Of a stretch of 64,000 nt of DNA, positions 45,349-54,286 are shown one piece after another. Source of the DNA: JALEFZ01 sp038527485 (GTDB taxonomy: Bacteria; Bacteroidota; Bacteroidia; J057); contig JBCBFT010000001.1 of the NCBI GenBank assembly GCA_038527485.1, positions 1 through 64,000 of the forward strand. The letters run 5' to 3'. The position numbers and the translations under genes are program-made. The notes under the pieces were generated by a model that ran no database searches, had not been told where the DNA came from, and saw only the letters and a program-made list of their open reading frames with translations. Numbering within the stretch: position 1 is the first letter of the stretch; each line of letters starts with the position of its first letter.

Positions 45349-46158
45349 CTAATCCTTTTGCGAACCGAGTTCCTGCGCACGTGTCAATGCTGCTTGGGCT
45401 CCCGTAGAGATCGCTTCTGTCAATTGGGTTTCCACAAATGCTTTGAGTGCGGCTTCTGTTGTCCCTCCTTTCGAGGCTACCTTCTGTATCCAGTCTTCAC
45501 AGCTCAGGCTGTTTTGGCGGAAAAGGCTCAAAGCTCCTGAAAAAGTCTGCTGGACCAGCAGGTTGGCATCCCCTTCACTGAAGCCCATGTCGCGCGCCGC
45601 ACGTATCAGCGCATCCATGAAGAAGTACACATAAGCAGGACCCGATCCTGATATGGCCGTGACAGCATCAATTTTTTCCTCTTCCTCTACATACAACGTC
45701 TTCCCTGTCGTTGCCAGTAAGTTTTGGATGGTGCCAATCTCTAACCTAGAGACTTCGTCTGTAGCTGTAAATGCGGTCATCCCCGCACCGATCTGCGAAG
45801 GGAGATTAGGCATCGCCCGAACGATCTTGGGACTTCCCAGTGCCTGCCTGATCTGCTCCATGGTAATCCCTGCCATGACACTCAACATCACCTGTCCAGG
45901 GTCCACAAAGGGTTCAATTTGGGAAAATAAAGCGGGGGCGTCCTGAGGTTTGACGGCCAAGATGACCAGATCTGCCTGCTTGACAGCGGAGAGATCCGTC
46001 TCGATATGGGCAATATCTAGACGGGAAAGGTCGCGAATACGTTCTTCTTTCTTTCGTTCGAGGATGTATAGATGGTCTCTAGAGACTACGTGGGCATTCA
46101 CGAAGGCTCGGGCAAATGTTCTGCCCATATTGCCACCACCAATGATCAGGATATTCAT
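45349..46158 (-). CDS. proC: Pyrroline-5-carboxylate reductase
   Basis: The 269-residue enzyme reduces 1-pyrroline-5-carboxylate to proline in the cytoplasm. The N-terminal MNILIIGGGNMGRTFARAF is the NAD(P)-binding motif. LVILAVKPQD and VRAMPNLPSQIGAGMTAF are conserved, and the C-terminal signature AVTAISGSGPAYVYFFMDAL is complete. Length is normal. It appears to be an independent gene. Confidence 0.95.
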   Translation of the reverse strand: MNILIIGGGNMGRTFARAFVNAHVVSRDHLYILERKKEERIRDLSRLDIAHIETDLSAVKQADLVILAVKPQDAPALFSQIEPFVDPGQVMLSVMAGITMEQIRQALGSPKIVRAMPNLPSQIGAGMTAFTATDEVSRLEIGTIQNLLATTGKTLYVEEEEKIDAVTAISGSGPAYVYFFMDALIRAARDMGFSEGDANLLVQQTFSGALSLFRQNSLSCEDWIQKVASKGGTTEAALKAFVETQLTEAISTGAQAALTRAQELGSQKD

Positions 46159-46285
46159 AAAGCATAGGGTTTACTCGCCATGTGTACGAATGAATCCTAA
46201 AATAGATCCTATTATGTGGTAAACGTTTGCATTTAATTTCTTCGCTTCGTCCCCTATTCCCATGAAAACTCAGAAAATCAACTCT

Positions 46286-47071
46286 TTAAGGTTTTGCTGC
46301 GATGATAAACAGATAATCTCCTTTCTCATGGATAAAAGCAGATTGGACTTGTTTAATTTCTCCTGACTGAATGTCATTCTGCAACTTTGTTAGTCCGTTT
46401 TTGACTTCTTCTCGGTGGGCCAGTGCTGAAAAAGAAGAAATGCCGTTACGCAGACTTGGATCAAGGTAGCGTGAAGGATCATGCTTCCCGACATACAAAA
46501 ATCCATCCTGAAGATCGGGTTTTACTTCGTAGATTTCTTCCGAAACTATATGAAAATCTGCTCCTACCAGGGCATTTACCACTTCTTCCTTGGAAGGCAT
46601 TTGCACGATCGAGTCTTTCATCATTTGCGGGAAGTAATGATTGAGCCAGTAGCCTTCCATTTGATCGGGGGTAGAAGTAAAAATGACCATTCTACCTCCC
46701 GTCTTCAGCGCAGCATATAAATGCCGAAATCCATTGGGTAAGCTATCCCAATGGTGGAGCGTCAAGCTAGCCAGAATTCCATCCACTGATTCAGCAGGCA
46801 TCTCCAATGATTCGGCTGTCCCAATAAGCCAGTCTATTGTGGAGTCCTTTTCTTTTGCCATCTCAAGCATACGTGCTGAAGGATCTACACCGATAAATTG
46901 TCCTCCAGACTGAGTCAATACAGAAGTATAGTTCCCTGTCCCGCAGCCGATATCCAAATATCTTTTCCCTGGTTTAAGTTGGAGATGGTACTTCATTCGA
47001 GAAGCTAAGTAGGGGTCTGCTTTGCGCGTTTGATTGTAGTTCTTTCCTATGCGATTGTATTTAGCAGTCAT
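46286..47071 (-). CDS. Class I SAM-dependent methyltransferase
   Basis: The 261-residue protein has the Rossmann-like SAM site RYLDIGCGTGNYTSVL (motif I), FIGVDPSARMLEMAK with the acidic ribose ligand, and LASLTLHHWDSLPNGFRHLY in the motif IV/V position. The arrangement is that of the Methyltransf_11/UbiE-like group acting on small molecules. The substrate is unknown. Confidence 0.82.
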   Translation of the reverse strand: MTAKYNRIGKNYNQTRKADPYLASRMKYHLQLKPGKRYLDIGCGTGNYTSVLTQSGGQFIGVDPSARMLEMAKEKDSTIDWLIGTAESLEMPAESVDGILASLTLHHWDSLPNGFRHLYAALKTGGRMVIFTSTPDQMEGYWLNHYFPQMMKDSIVQMPSKEEVVNALVGADFHIVSEEIYEVKPDLQDGFLYVGKHDPSRYLDPSLRNGISSFSALAHREEVKNGLTKLQNDIQSGEIKQVQSAFIHEKGDYLFIIAAKP

Positions 47072-47196
47072 ATACGGTTTTTGTCAAATTAAGCGTAGCT
47101 ATCATTCTATAAGGGGATTCACATATCGGACTTAACATGCAGGTAGTTCAGCAAACGTGCAAATGAATTTGGCTCTGTGTAGCACATATGATTGAC

Positions 47197-47231
47197 ATAA
47201 AAAAAGCCTGCACTCATGACGAATGCAGGCT
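47197..47231 (-). terminator. Terminator of the groES-groEL operon
   Basis: AGCCTGCA and TGCAGGCT form an eight-base stem (47205-47231); on the minus strand a run of seven T follows. It lies 31 bases after the groEL stop. Confidence 0.88.
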
Positions 47232-47262
47232 TATATACTAAGTTTCGTGTCTTCCGAAAGGA

Positions 47263-48921
47263 TTACATCATGCCAGGCATGCCTCCACCCATTCCAGCAG
47301 CAGCACCCAAGTCAGGACCTGACTCTTCTGGCTCGTCAGTGATGACCGCCTCAGTAGTCAAGAGCATAGATGCGATAGAAGCTGCATTTTCGAGTGCCGA
47401 ACGAGATACCTTGGTAGGATCGATGATTCCAGTAGCAAAGAAGTTCTGGTACTCTTCGATGCGCGCATTGAATCCATAGTCTACGGCTTCGTTGTTACGC
47501 ACTTCGTTGAGGATGACACCTGCTTCCAATCCAGCGTTAGATACGATCTGGCGGAGTGGTTCCTCCAATGCGCGGCGTACGATGGCCACACCTACACCGA
47601 CATCACCCTTGAGCAGTTTGTCGTTGATTCCACCACGTCCAGGCTCGATAGAGCTGATCGCACGGACCAAAGCGACACCCCCACCAGGAACGATTCCTTC
47701 TTCTACCGCAGCCTTTGTTGCGTGAAGGGCATCGTCTACACGATCTTTCTTCTCCTTCATCTCTACTTCAGTAGCTGCACCTACATAGATGACAGCTACC
47801 CCACCGCTCAACTTAGCGAGACGCTCTTGCAATTTCTCGCGGTCGTAGTCAGAAGTAGTGGTTTCGATCTGTGCTTTGATCTGGTTTACGCGAGCCTGAA
47901 TCATCTCAGCATCACCTGCACCATCTACAATTGTCGTGTTGTCTTTGTCGATGACTACCTTGTTTGCCTGTCCCAGCATGTCAAGTGTCGTATTCTCCAG
48001 CTTGTATCCACGCTCTTCAGATACGACTGTTCCACCTGTCAAGATGGCAATATCTTCAAGCATCGCCTTGCGACGGTCACCAAATCCAGGCGCTTTTACA
48101 GCAGCTACTTTGAGTGAACCACGGATTTTATTTACAACGAGTGTGGCAAGCGCCTCACCTTCGACATCTTCTGCGATGATCAACAAAGGACGACCTGTCT
48201 GTACCGTCTGCTCCAATACGGGAAGCAGATCCTTCATGGCAGAAACTTTCTTGTCGTGCAACAAGATGAAGGGGTTCTCCAACTCAGTCACCATGTTGTC
48301 GGGATTGGTCACGAAGTAGGGAGAAAGGTATCCGCGATCAAACTGCATCCCTTCTACTGTCTCAAGGTAAGTTTCAAGTCCCTTGGCTTCTTCTACCGTA
48401 ATGACACCGTCGCGTCCTACTTTTTCCATCGCATCCGCAATGTACTTCCCGATTTCCTCGTCATTGTTAGAAGAGATCGTGGCTACTTGCGCTACGTCCT
48501 TAGATCCAGAGATCTCTTTAGACATAGAACGAAGTTGCTCGATCACGACTTTTACAGCCTCATCGATTCCCTTCTTCAATTCCATAGGGTTGCGACCAGC
48601 TGTTACATTTTTCAGTCCTTCACGTACCATTGCCTGAGCGAGTACAGTTGCAGTAGTCGTACCATCTCCAGCGATATCAGCTGTCTTAGAAGCAACTTCC
48701 TTCACCATCTGAGCACCCATATTTTCGATGGGATCAGCCAGTTCAATTTCTTTGGCTACAGTTACACCGTCCTTGGTGATATTGGGTGCACCGAACTTCT
48801 TGTCGATGACTACGTTGCGGCCCTTAGGGCCTAGTGTTACCTTTACGGCGTTTGCGAGGGCATCTACCCCACGCTTCAGCTTATCTCTAGCGTCTACGTT
48901 GAATTCGATGTTTTTAGCCAT
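47263..48921 (-). CDS. groL: Chaperonin GroEL (Hsp60)
   Basis: The 552-residue subunit forms the 14-mer folding cage. KVTLGPKGRNVVIDKKFGAP and KDGVTVAKEIEL are the N-terminal equatorial signatures, AGDGTTTATVLAQ carries the ATP-site Asp, and AAVEEGIVPGGGVALVRA is the second family signature. The tail GGGMPGMM is the usual Gly-Met repeat. groES lies 83 bases upstream on the same strand, forming the normal operon. Confidence 0.98.
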   Translation of the reverse strand: MAKNIEFNVDARDKLKRGVDALANAVKVTLGPKGRNVVIDKKFGAPNITKDGVTVAKEIELADPIENMGAQMVKEVASKTADIAGDGTTTATVLAQAMVREGLKNVTAGRNPMELKKGIDEAVKVVIEQLRSMSKEISGSKDVAQVATISSNNDEEIGKYIADAMEKVGRDGVITVEEAKGLETYLETVEGMQFDRGYLSPYFVTNPDNMVTELENPFILLHDKKVSAMKDLLPVLEQTVQTGRPLLIIAEDVEGEALATLVVNKIRGSLKVAAVKAPGFGDRRKAMLEDIAILTGGTVVSEERGYKLENTTLDMLGQANKVVIDKDNTTIVDGAGDAEMIQARVNQIKAQIETTTSDYDREKLQERLAKLSGGVAVIYVGAATEVEMKEKKDRVDDALHATKAAVEEGIVPGGGVALVRAISSIEPGRGGINDKLLKGDVGVGVAIVRRALEEPLRQIVSNAGLEAGVILNEVRNNEAVDYGFNARIEEYQNFFATGIIDPTKVSRSALENAASIASMLLTTEAVITDEPEESGPDLGAAAGMGGGMPGMM

Positions 48922-49004
48922 GAGTAATGGACTTTGTTTTGTTTCTTGTTTGATGAATGAAAAACCAAAATCGCATAGAAGGGGCCTATGCTAGGGTAAG
49001 TGAA

Positions 49005-49280
49005 TTAGACAATAGCGAGAATATCAGACTCACGCATGATCAGATAATCGTTTCCTTCCAAAGAAATCTCTGTACCTGAGTACTTACCATACAGGACGTT
49101 ATCTCCTACTTTGACTGTTACAGGCTCATCTTTTTTTCCAGGGCCTACAGCTACAACTTCGCCGCGCTGGGGCTTCTCCTTTGCTGTGTCAGGGATGATC
49201 AGTCCTGAAGCGGTTGTCTCTTCCGCAGGTGCAGGCTTTACTAGCACACGGTCAGCCAAAGGTTGAATGTTCAATGACAT
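49005..49280 (-). CDS. groES: Co-chaperonin GroES (Hsp10)
   Basis: The 91-residue lid protein has the signature IQPLADRVLVKPAPAEETTA, the mobile loop TASGLIIPDTAKEKPQRGEV and the end YLIMRESDILAIV. It is the first gene of the chaperonin operon. A leader of roughly 250 bases separates it from the best promoter and contains repeated inverted-repeat operator candidates. Confidence 0.97.
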   Translation of the reverse strand: MSLNIQPLADRVLVKPAPAEETTASGLIIPDTAKEKPQRGEVVAVGPGKKDEPVTVKVGDNVLYGKYSGTEISLEGNDYLIMRESDILAIV

Positions 49281-49347
49281 AGTTATGTTGCGATTTAAAG
49301 GTTTATAACTTTTATCACGGTTTATACGGTCGCAGAATCAGAAAATG

Positions 49348-49426
49348 TGCCAATGAAAATTTTGGCATAATTTCCTTGAAAATGCTGTCATAATGGCAAT
49401 ACCCTAAGCTGTTTGTCAGTTTGACA
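49348..49426. promoter_or_regulatory. Inverted-repeat operator candidates in the groES leader
   Basis: TGTCA-TAA-TGGCA (49386-49398) and TGTCA-GTT-TGACA (49414-49426, perfect arms) share the pattern TGYCA-N3-TGRCA. A wider repeat, TGCCAA/TTGGCA with eight bases between, lies at 49348-49367. No CIRCE element is present. The repetition of the same half-sites suggests a specific regulator of the chaperonin operon. The rest of the 49281-49684 spacer holds no gene. Confidence 0.5.
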
Positions 49427-49524
49427 TGACAAGGTGTATACGCATCTTGTCCAACGCAAGGATACGGACCTACTTTTCCTGTACTAGACAGATTATCAGT
49501 GCATCCCTACCCTAAAAAGAGACA

Positions 49525-49537
49525 TGCCACTTTGACA
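49525..49537. promoter_or_regulatory. Operator candidate at the groES transcription start
   Basis: TGCCA-CTT-TGACA is a third copy of the TGYCA-N3-TGRCA pattern. It lies six bases downstream of the minus-strand -7 box, overlapping the expected transcription start, a place typical for a repressor site. Confidence 0.5.
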
Positions 49538-49543
49538 TCGCCG

Positions 49544-49570
49544 CAAAGATAGGATTTTTCATTCGGCAAA
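49544..49570 (-). promoter_or_regulatory. Promoter of the groES-groEL operon
   Basis: On the minus strand TATCTTTG (49551-49544) matches TAnnTTTG exactly, and TTTG (49570-49567) is 15 bases upstream at the -33 position. The groES start is about 265 bases downstream. Confidence 0.6.
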
Positions 49571-49684
49571 AAAGGGGTAGGTGCATTAGTTTTTTCAACA
49601 TGGGGATAATATGTAAGGAAAATACCTATATTTTTGAATATCAGTACATTCAACTACTTACATATATTCTTTTTTACTTTCATT

Positions 49685-50437
49685 TTAGCGCTTTATCTGA
49701 GACTGCCACATCTTCCTAAGCCATCCTCCGAAACTGTAGACACCAATGAAGAACATATGACTTCCTGTCAAGACTTTATGCCCAGGTGTTTCCGTATAAA
49801 TACCTAATTCCTTGAAAAACTGGTTACGTTTTGGGTTAGCAGATCGATACATTTTCTGCCAGTTTTCCTCTGTAACAGGATTGTTGACAGAATCTTTATC
49901 CGAAACAAGGTGTGCGTTAAAATCGATGTTGGCCATTTGGAGATGCTCTTGGCAAAACTGATTGGCAAAGGCTATCACCTCCTGAGGCACCTCATGTGCA
50001 TAATGAGGATAATAGACATCAAAAATGCTTGATACCCTTTCTACAAGTTTGGGATTTATCGTATTAAAGGTCAAGATGAACTTTTTGAAGTACCAAAACC
50101 TGCCTATGTTTTGCTTGATGAAACTGAGATTGCTTTCCTTGGCGAAGTTTTTCACATGCGTATTGGCCCAAGCGTACTTGTAAGATATGTTGATATAAAT
50201 GACAGGGAGCGGGTGAGGAGAAAAAGGCGTAACTACTCTTAAGAGTGTGTAAGCTTGACAGGCTACGATTCTTCCTTCTACTTTATAAAGATAAAAGAGC
50301 GGATTGGTCTTCTCGACATGATTGATTTGGATATGATTTTCGGGTAACTCATGGTGAAGGTGATGGACCAAGTCATTGAGTTCCTGGAGTTCTTGATCTG
50401 TCAGGTCGGTGCCTCTCTTGATATCAGGCCTTACCAT
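49685..50437 (-). CDS. Cytoplasmic protein of unknown function, possibly GNAT-like
   Basis: The 250-residue product has no signal or membrane helix. The first 130 residues (TDLTDQELQELNDLVHHL, then NPLFYLYKVEGRIVACQAYT) have a helix-strand order reminiscent of GNAT acyltransferases, but I see no clear acetyl-CoA loop. Several Tyr, Asn and His positions crowd the middle (FILTFNTINPKLVERVSS). No family is recognised. It is a single gene with about 250 spacer bases downstream and 290 upstream. Confidence 0.55.
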   Translation of the reverse strand: MVRPDIKRGTDLTDQELQELNDLVHHLHHELPENHIQINHVEKTNPLFYLYKVEGRIVACQAYTLLRVVTPFSPHPLPVIYINISYKYAWANTHVKNFAKESNLSFIKQNIGRFWYFKKFILTFNTINPKLVERVSSIFDVYYPHYAHEVPQEVIAFANQFCQEHLQMANIDFNAHLVSDKDSVNNPVTEENWQKMYRSANPKRNQFFKELGIYTETPGHKVLTGSHMFFIGVYSFGGWLRKMWQSQIKR

Positions 50438-50520
50438 AAAAAATATATTTGATTCGTACGATTTGCAGCAAAAGTTAGTCGATTTGCGCGATATCCGAAA
50501 GCCTAAATAGCGATTATCAC

Positions 50521-50580
50521 GAATGAATTCAGATAGGATTGATTTTCTATGTGGAGACGCGATTAATCGACATCTCTACA
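50521..50580. repeat. Dispersed 60-base repeat, copy B
   Basis: This is the second copy of the element at 36849-36908, differing at about five positions. Its palindromic half reads TGTGGAGACG / CATCTCTACA, so some stem pairs are replaced by a G-T pair and one mismatch. Confidence 0.8.
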
Positions 50581-50671
50581 TAGAAAAAATGTAACTGGCC
50601 ATAAAGCAAACTCGAATTATGTGATGAGAGGCTTGAAATTGGATACTTTATAAAGGGAGTAAAAAGTGGAT

Positions 50672-50708
50672 TGAAGTACGCCTGTGAATCAAACACAGGG
50701 GTACTTCA
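50672..50708 (-). terminator. Hairpin after the first LamG gene
   Basis: TGAAGTAC-G-CCTGTG pairs with CACAGG-G-GTACTTCA, a long interrupted stem with a seven-base loop. On the minus strand the sequence after it contains CTTTTT six bases on. It lies 23 bases beyond the stop codon of the LamG protein gene. Confidence 0.65.
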
Positions 50709-50730
50709 AAATAAAAAAGAAAGACGTAAC

Positions 50731-52224
50731 CTACTGCTCTTTCATAACCTTGAAATGAGATCGCATGCCTTGAGACTCTACAATCACCACATACATACCC
50801 TCTGCCCAAGAATCGGTAGAAAGTGTACTGACAGCCTGAAGGGGCTGAAACTGATGAATGAGTCTACCTCTTATATCTGTCACTCGGACCTGCGCGCCCT
50901 GTAATTGGAATTCTTCCAGCTCAATGGCCAGGTGATGACGCACAGGATTGGGATATACGCTGACATGTAGGCTGGACTGTGCACCAATAGTCGTCGCGGT
51001 GACTGTGATCGTCTTGCAAATGGTATCTTTACATGCATCAATCCCATCACCATCTCCCACATTGGCAATCGCACATACCTGATACGTACCAGGACTAGTA
51101 TACGTATGGGTAGCCGCTACACTTGGAAGCAGGAGTTGGTTATTTCCATCTCCAAAGTCCCATCGAATCGTGTTGACATCGATATTTACACTGACACTAG
51201 GGACAAAGCTGTAATCACTCCCATTGGGGAAAATCCCGAAGTCAATGCCTGTTTTGCATTGTGTGCAAGAATCCACGTTGACCGTCCAGGTGACTGTGTC
51301 GGGACATCCTCCTGAGTTAGCCTGACGGATGGCTGTATAGGTCGTCGTGACATCTGGATCGACAAGCGGAAGGTTACAATTGGTGCAACTAAGCCCCACA
51401 GCAGGAGACCATGTATAATCTCCACTTCCACCTGCATTCAAAATGGCGGTCTCATTTGCACAAATTGTGATCGTATTTGTCTGCATCGGGGCTTCCGCCA
51501 GTTGTCTAATCTCTTCTTCAGTAAGGGCTCGATCGTAGAAGCGAAGCTCATCTATTGCTCCCTGAAAGTAGGAAGTATTTCCACTGCCTAGGTTGGCATC
51601 GTCTCTTCCAATTGTTCCACCTGTAGGTTTAGACGGATATTGCAGTGCCCCTCCTGTCCCCGAAAAGCTTCCACATTCTTCCTTACCATCTACATATAAA
51701 GTGACATCATTGATGTCCCTGATGACAGCCGCCACGTGGTACCATTGTGCGCTTACTAAATCTGTCGTACCTATCCTGGTTCGTCGCGCAGCAGGTCCTG
51801 GAAGTCCCCCATCAAAATAATTGGCAGCCAGTAAGTCTGTGGTTGACTTCAGGAGAGAAAATCCATAATAGATGTCTTCTGAATCATCATTGGTGAAAAT
51901 AGGACGTAGCAAGTTAGATTGATCTGTAGGTAGAATCCATGCAGCAATGGTTACGGGCATTTGTGGCTCAAAATTTTGGTTGCTGACCACAAAGATGTAG
52001 TCATCGATACCATCAAAGAGATAGGCGCCATCGGGAGTCCCCATACGATCCACTGTCGGAACCGCACCTGAGTTGAAAGTCCCATGATTGTCATTGCCAC
52101 TGTAGTCTAGAATGTCTCCATCTAATGGATAATAGGCTACGAGGCCTGTTTGGAGGGTGGATTGTGCTTGTGGATGGATAACCAAAAAGCAACAACCTAG
52201 CATTAGGAAAATTTTGTGTTTCAT
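50731..52224 (-). CDS. T9SS cargo with LamG and PKD domains (paralog 1)
   Basis: The 497-residue product has a signal peptide (cleavage near PQAQS). A LamG-like jellyroll occupies about 25-240 (GLVAYYPLDGDILDYSGNDN, AYLFDGIDDYIFV, FYDRALTEEEIRQLAEAP). Next comes a Cys-rich stretch (YTWSPAVGLSCTNCNLPL), then a PKD domain (IRWDFGDGNNQLLLP), and last a T9SS type A sorting domain (VYPNPVRHHLAIELEE). Surface glycan binding is a plausible role of LamG modules. The next gene upstream on the same strand is a close paralog with the same order. Confidence 0.88.
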   Translation of the reverse strand: MKHKIFLMLGCCFLVIHPQAQSTLQTGLVAYYPLDGDILDYSGNDNHGTFNSGAVPTVDRMGTPDGAYLFDGIDDYIFVVSNQNFEPQMPVTIAAWILPTDQSNLLRPIFTNDDSEDIYYGFSLLKSTTDLLAANYFDGGLPGPAARRTRIGTTDLVSAQWYHVAAVIRDINDVTLYVDGKEECGSFSGTGGALQYPSKPTGGTIGRDDANLGSGNTSYFQGAIDELRFYDRALTEEEIRQLAEAPMQTNTITICANETAILNAGGSGDYTWSPAVGLSCTNCNLPLVDPDVTTTYTAIRQANSGGCPDTVTWTVNVDSCTQCKTGIDFGIFPNGSDYSFVPSVSVNIDVNTIRWDFGDGNNQLLLPSVAATHTYTSPGTYQVCAIANVGDGDGIDACKDTICKTITVTATTIGAQSSLHVSVYPNPVRHHLAIELEEFQLQGAQVRVTDIRGRLIHQFQPLQAVSTLSTDSWAEGMYVVIVESQGMRSHFKVMKEQ

Positions 52225-52381
52225 GATATATCTGTTTTAACCCATGTGAGTTAAATGGGTATGGATAACATATCAAATATAGAAACGAAGATTCTATCTA
52301 CAAAGATCAAACACCTCCAATATTAACAAGTCCCTCCAATCGTTGAGCATGCGTTTCTTTTCTACTTATTGTTTAATACCA

Positions 52382-52416
52382 AGGAAGTTGAAGCAGAAAT
52401 CCTGCTCCAACTTCCT
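52382..52416 (-). terminator. Hairpin after the second LamG gene
   Basis: AGGAAGTTG pairs with CAACTTCCT and, after one mismatch, AGCAG pairs with CTGCT. It lies about 80 bases after the stop. The minus-strand sequence beyond is AT-rich but has no clean T run. Confidence 0.5.
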
Positions 52417-52496
52417 CTCTACGTTCTTCTTACTAATATCCGGAGAGCATGAGATCATCCCATGAATCACACACGAGACTTTTTACGTTCATTTAC

Positions 52497-54002
52497 CTAT
52501 CGGATGATGATCTTTTCAGAATACGTATTTTCACCCTCACCCATTTTGATCAGATACACACCTTTGGCCCATCCACCGACGAAGAGTTTTAGGTCCTCTG
52601 AATCCATGTTCACTTGGCGTATCAGTCTCCCTTGAATATCAAATATCTTGACTGGGGTGGATCCCTCCATACCAAATGGCTTTTTAATCTGTATTTCTTT
52701 CTGCTCCAGGTTTTGATTTACCTCCCAAGGAGCTGCTTGTGTACTCGTCCTAGAGCCTGCAAACTCTACAAAGATGGTCCTGCAAAGTGTTTGACTACAT
52801 GCTACAGCTCCGTCTTCAGGGAAGCGAAATACCGTCGCACAAACCGTATAGTTACCCGACTGCGGGAATGCATGAACAAGTAGCTCATTAGGAGCTCTCC
52901 AATAGACGGCACCGTCACCTGTCTCCCATCTGATGGCATCCACGCCTACAGGCTGAGGACTAGGTTGGAAAATATAATTGGGTCTCTGTGCGATGACATT
53001 GAAATCAAACGACACATTGCAGTCGACAGGTGCACAAGGATCACAAGTGTCACTGACGACGACTGTCCACACTACTGTATCGCTACAAGAGGAGTCCGTT
53101 CCTTGAGATATTCCTGTGTATGTAGTCGTCACTGTAGGAAATGCCAAGGGGTTAGAGCAAGTGGTACAAGATAAGCCTGTGGCAGGAGTCCATGTAAATG
53201 TATTTCCAAACCCACCATCCAACATGGTAGTATCCCCTGCGCAAATCGTATCTGTATTATTGATGCTACTAGGAGCTTCTGCCAAGAATCTTACCTCTTC
53301 TTTGTTCAGTTCGCGATCATAGAAGCGTATCTCATCCAAATCTCCCTCAAAAAAATCAGAGTTATTGTTGCCTGCATTGGCATCTGCACGCCCTATGGCT
53401 CCTCCAGAACTCGTTCCAGGATATAGCAAAGCACTGCCTGTCCCAGAATAAGTCTCACACTCTAGCTTTCCATTGACATACAATGTCATATCTCCAGCAC
53501 CTCGAATCACTACAGTTACATGATTCCATTGATTGGTCGCAATCGTACTGCTCCCTACACCTGTACGACGCCTAGCAGGACTAGGAGTTCCTCCACTATA
53601 GAATGCACCCGCAGTTCTGTTGGTACTGGAAAGCAACATATTTATCCCAAAGTACTGGTTCTCTGTGTCTTCATTGGTAAAAATAGGTGCAAGGTCTCCT
53701 GTAGCTGTAGGTCGAATCCAAGCAGAAATCGATACAGGAAGTTGAGGTTGGAAGTTTTGATTGTTGAGCAACGAAATAAAATCATCTGTACCATCAAAGC
53801 TGTAGGCACTGTTGACATTTCCGTTACGGTCAGTGGTAGACGTCACACCGTTGGGGGTTCCGTTGTTTCCATTTCCTGAAATGTCATTTGCGTTTCCGTT
53901 GAGGGGATAATGGGCAATCAAGCCATTCTGGATGTTGATTTGTGCGAAGCTACTCATACAGAGTAGGACTCCCAAAATAAGGGAGGAAATTAAGTGTTTC
54001 AT
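52497..54002 (-). CDS. T9SS cargo with LamG and PKD domains (paralog 2)
   Basis: The 501-residue product has a signal peptide (cleavage near SSFAQI). The LamG domain (GLIAHYPLNGNANDISGNGN, FYDRELNKEEVRFLAEAP), the Cys-rich link (TWTPATGLSCTTCSNPL) and a PKD-like domain follow. In the PKD-like domain the usual FGDG is altered (IRWETGDGAVYW). A T9SS type A domain closes it (KIFDIQGRLIRQV, WAKGVYLIKM). Gene duplication with the neighbour at 50731-52224 is evident from shared order and wording. Confidence 0.88.
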   Translation of the reverse strand: MKHLISSLILGVLLCMSSFAQINIQNGLIAHYPLNGNANDISGNGNNGTPNGVTSTTDRNGNVNSAYSFDGTDDFISLLNNQNFQPQLPVSISAWIRPTATGDLAPIFTNEDTENQYFGINMLLSSTNRTAGAFYSGGTPSPARRRTGVGSSTIATNQWNHVTVVIRGAGDMTLYVNGKLECETYSGTGSALLYPGTSSGGAIGRADANAGNNNSDFFEGDLDEIRFYDRELNKEEVRFLAEAPSSINNTDTICAGDTTMLDGGFGNTFTWTPATGLSCTTCSNPLAFPTVTTTYTGISQGTDSSCSDTVVWTVVVSDTCDPCAPVDCNVSFDFNVIAQRPNYIFQPSPQPVGVDAIRWETGDGAVYWRAPNELLVHAFPQSGNYTVCATVFRFPEDGAVACSQTLCRTIFVEFAGSRTSTQAAPWEVNQNLEQKEIQIKKPFGMEGSTPVKIFDIQGRLIRQVNMDSEDLKLFVGGWAKGVYLIKMGEGENTYSEKIIIR

Positions 54003-54286
54003 GTTGTACTTATATTAATACTTTACTTAAGAATACAGTATAAAGGTAGGGAAATTTTCAACTACTTAGCAAATAACCCAAACTACCATAGCCTCATATC
54101 TTTATCTAAGTAATTGAATACGAAATAATTATAAATTCAAATTTTATTTCTTCTTCAGTATATTTTACCACATACTATCATATTATGAGAGTATTTTTTA
54201 TTTCAAAAATCAAAGCCAATAACCATTCCCTATATCCCGTAGATAACATGAGTTCATTCAGCAGAGTTGGCTTTGCATTATATCAC

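Noticed and set aside
48256..48834. Plus-strand frame of 192 codons opposite groEL
   Set aside because: groEL is certain on the minus strand, and the antisense frame has no start signal or recognisable domain.
49281..49347. CIRCE (HrcA) operator before groES
   Set aside because: I looked for TTAGCACTC-N9-GAGTGCTAA and saw no match in the whole leader.
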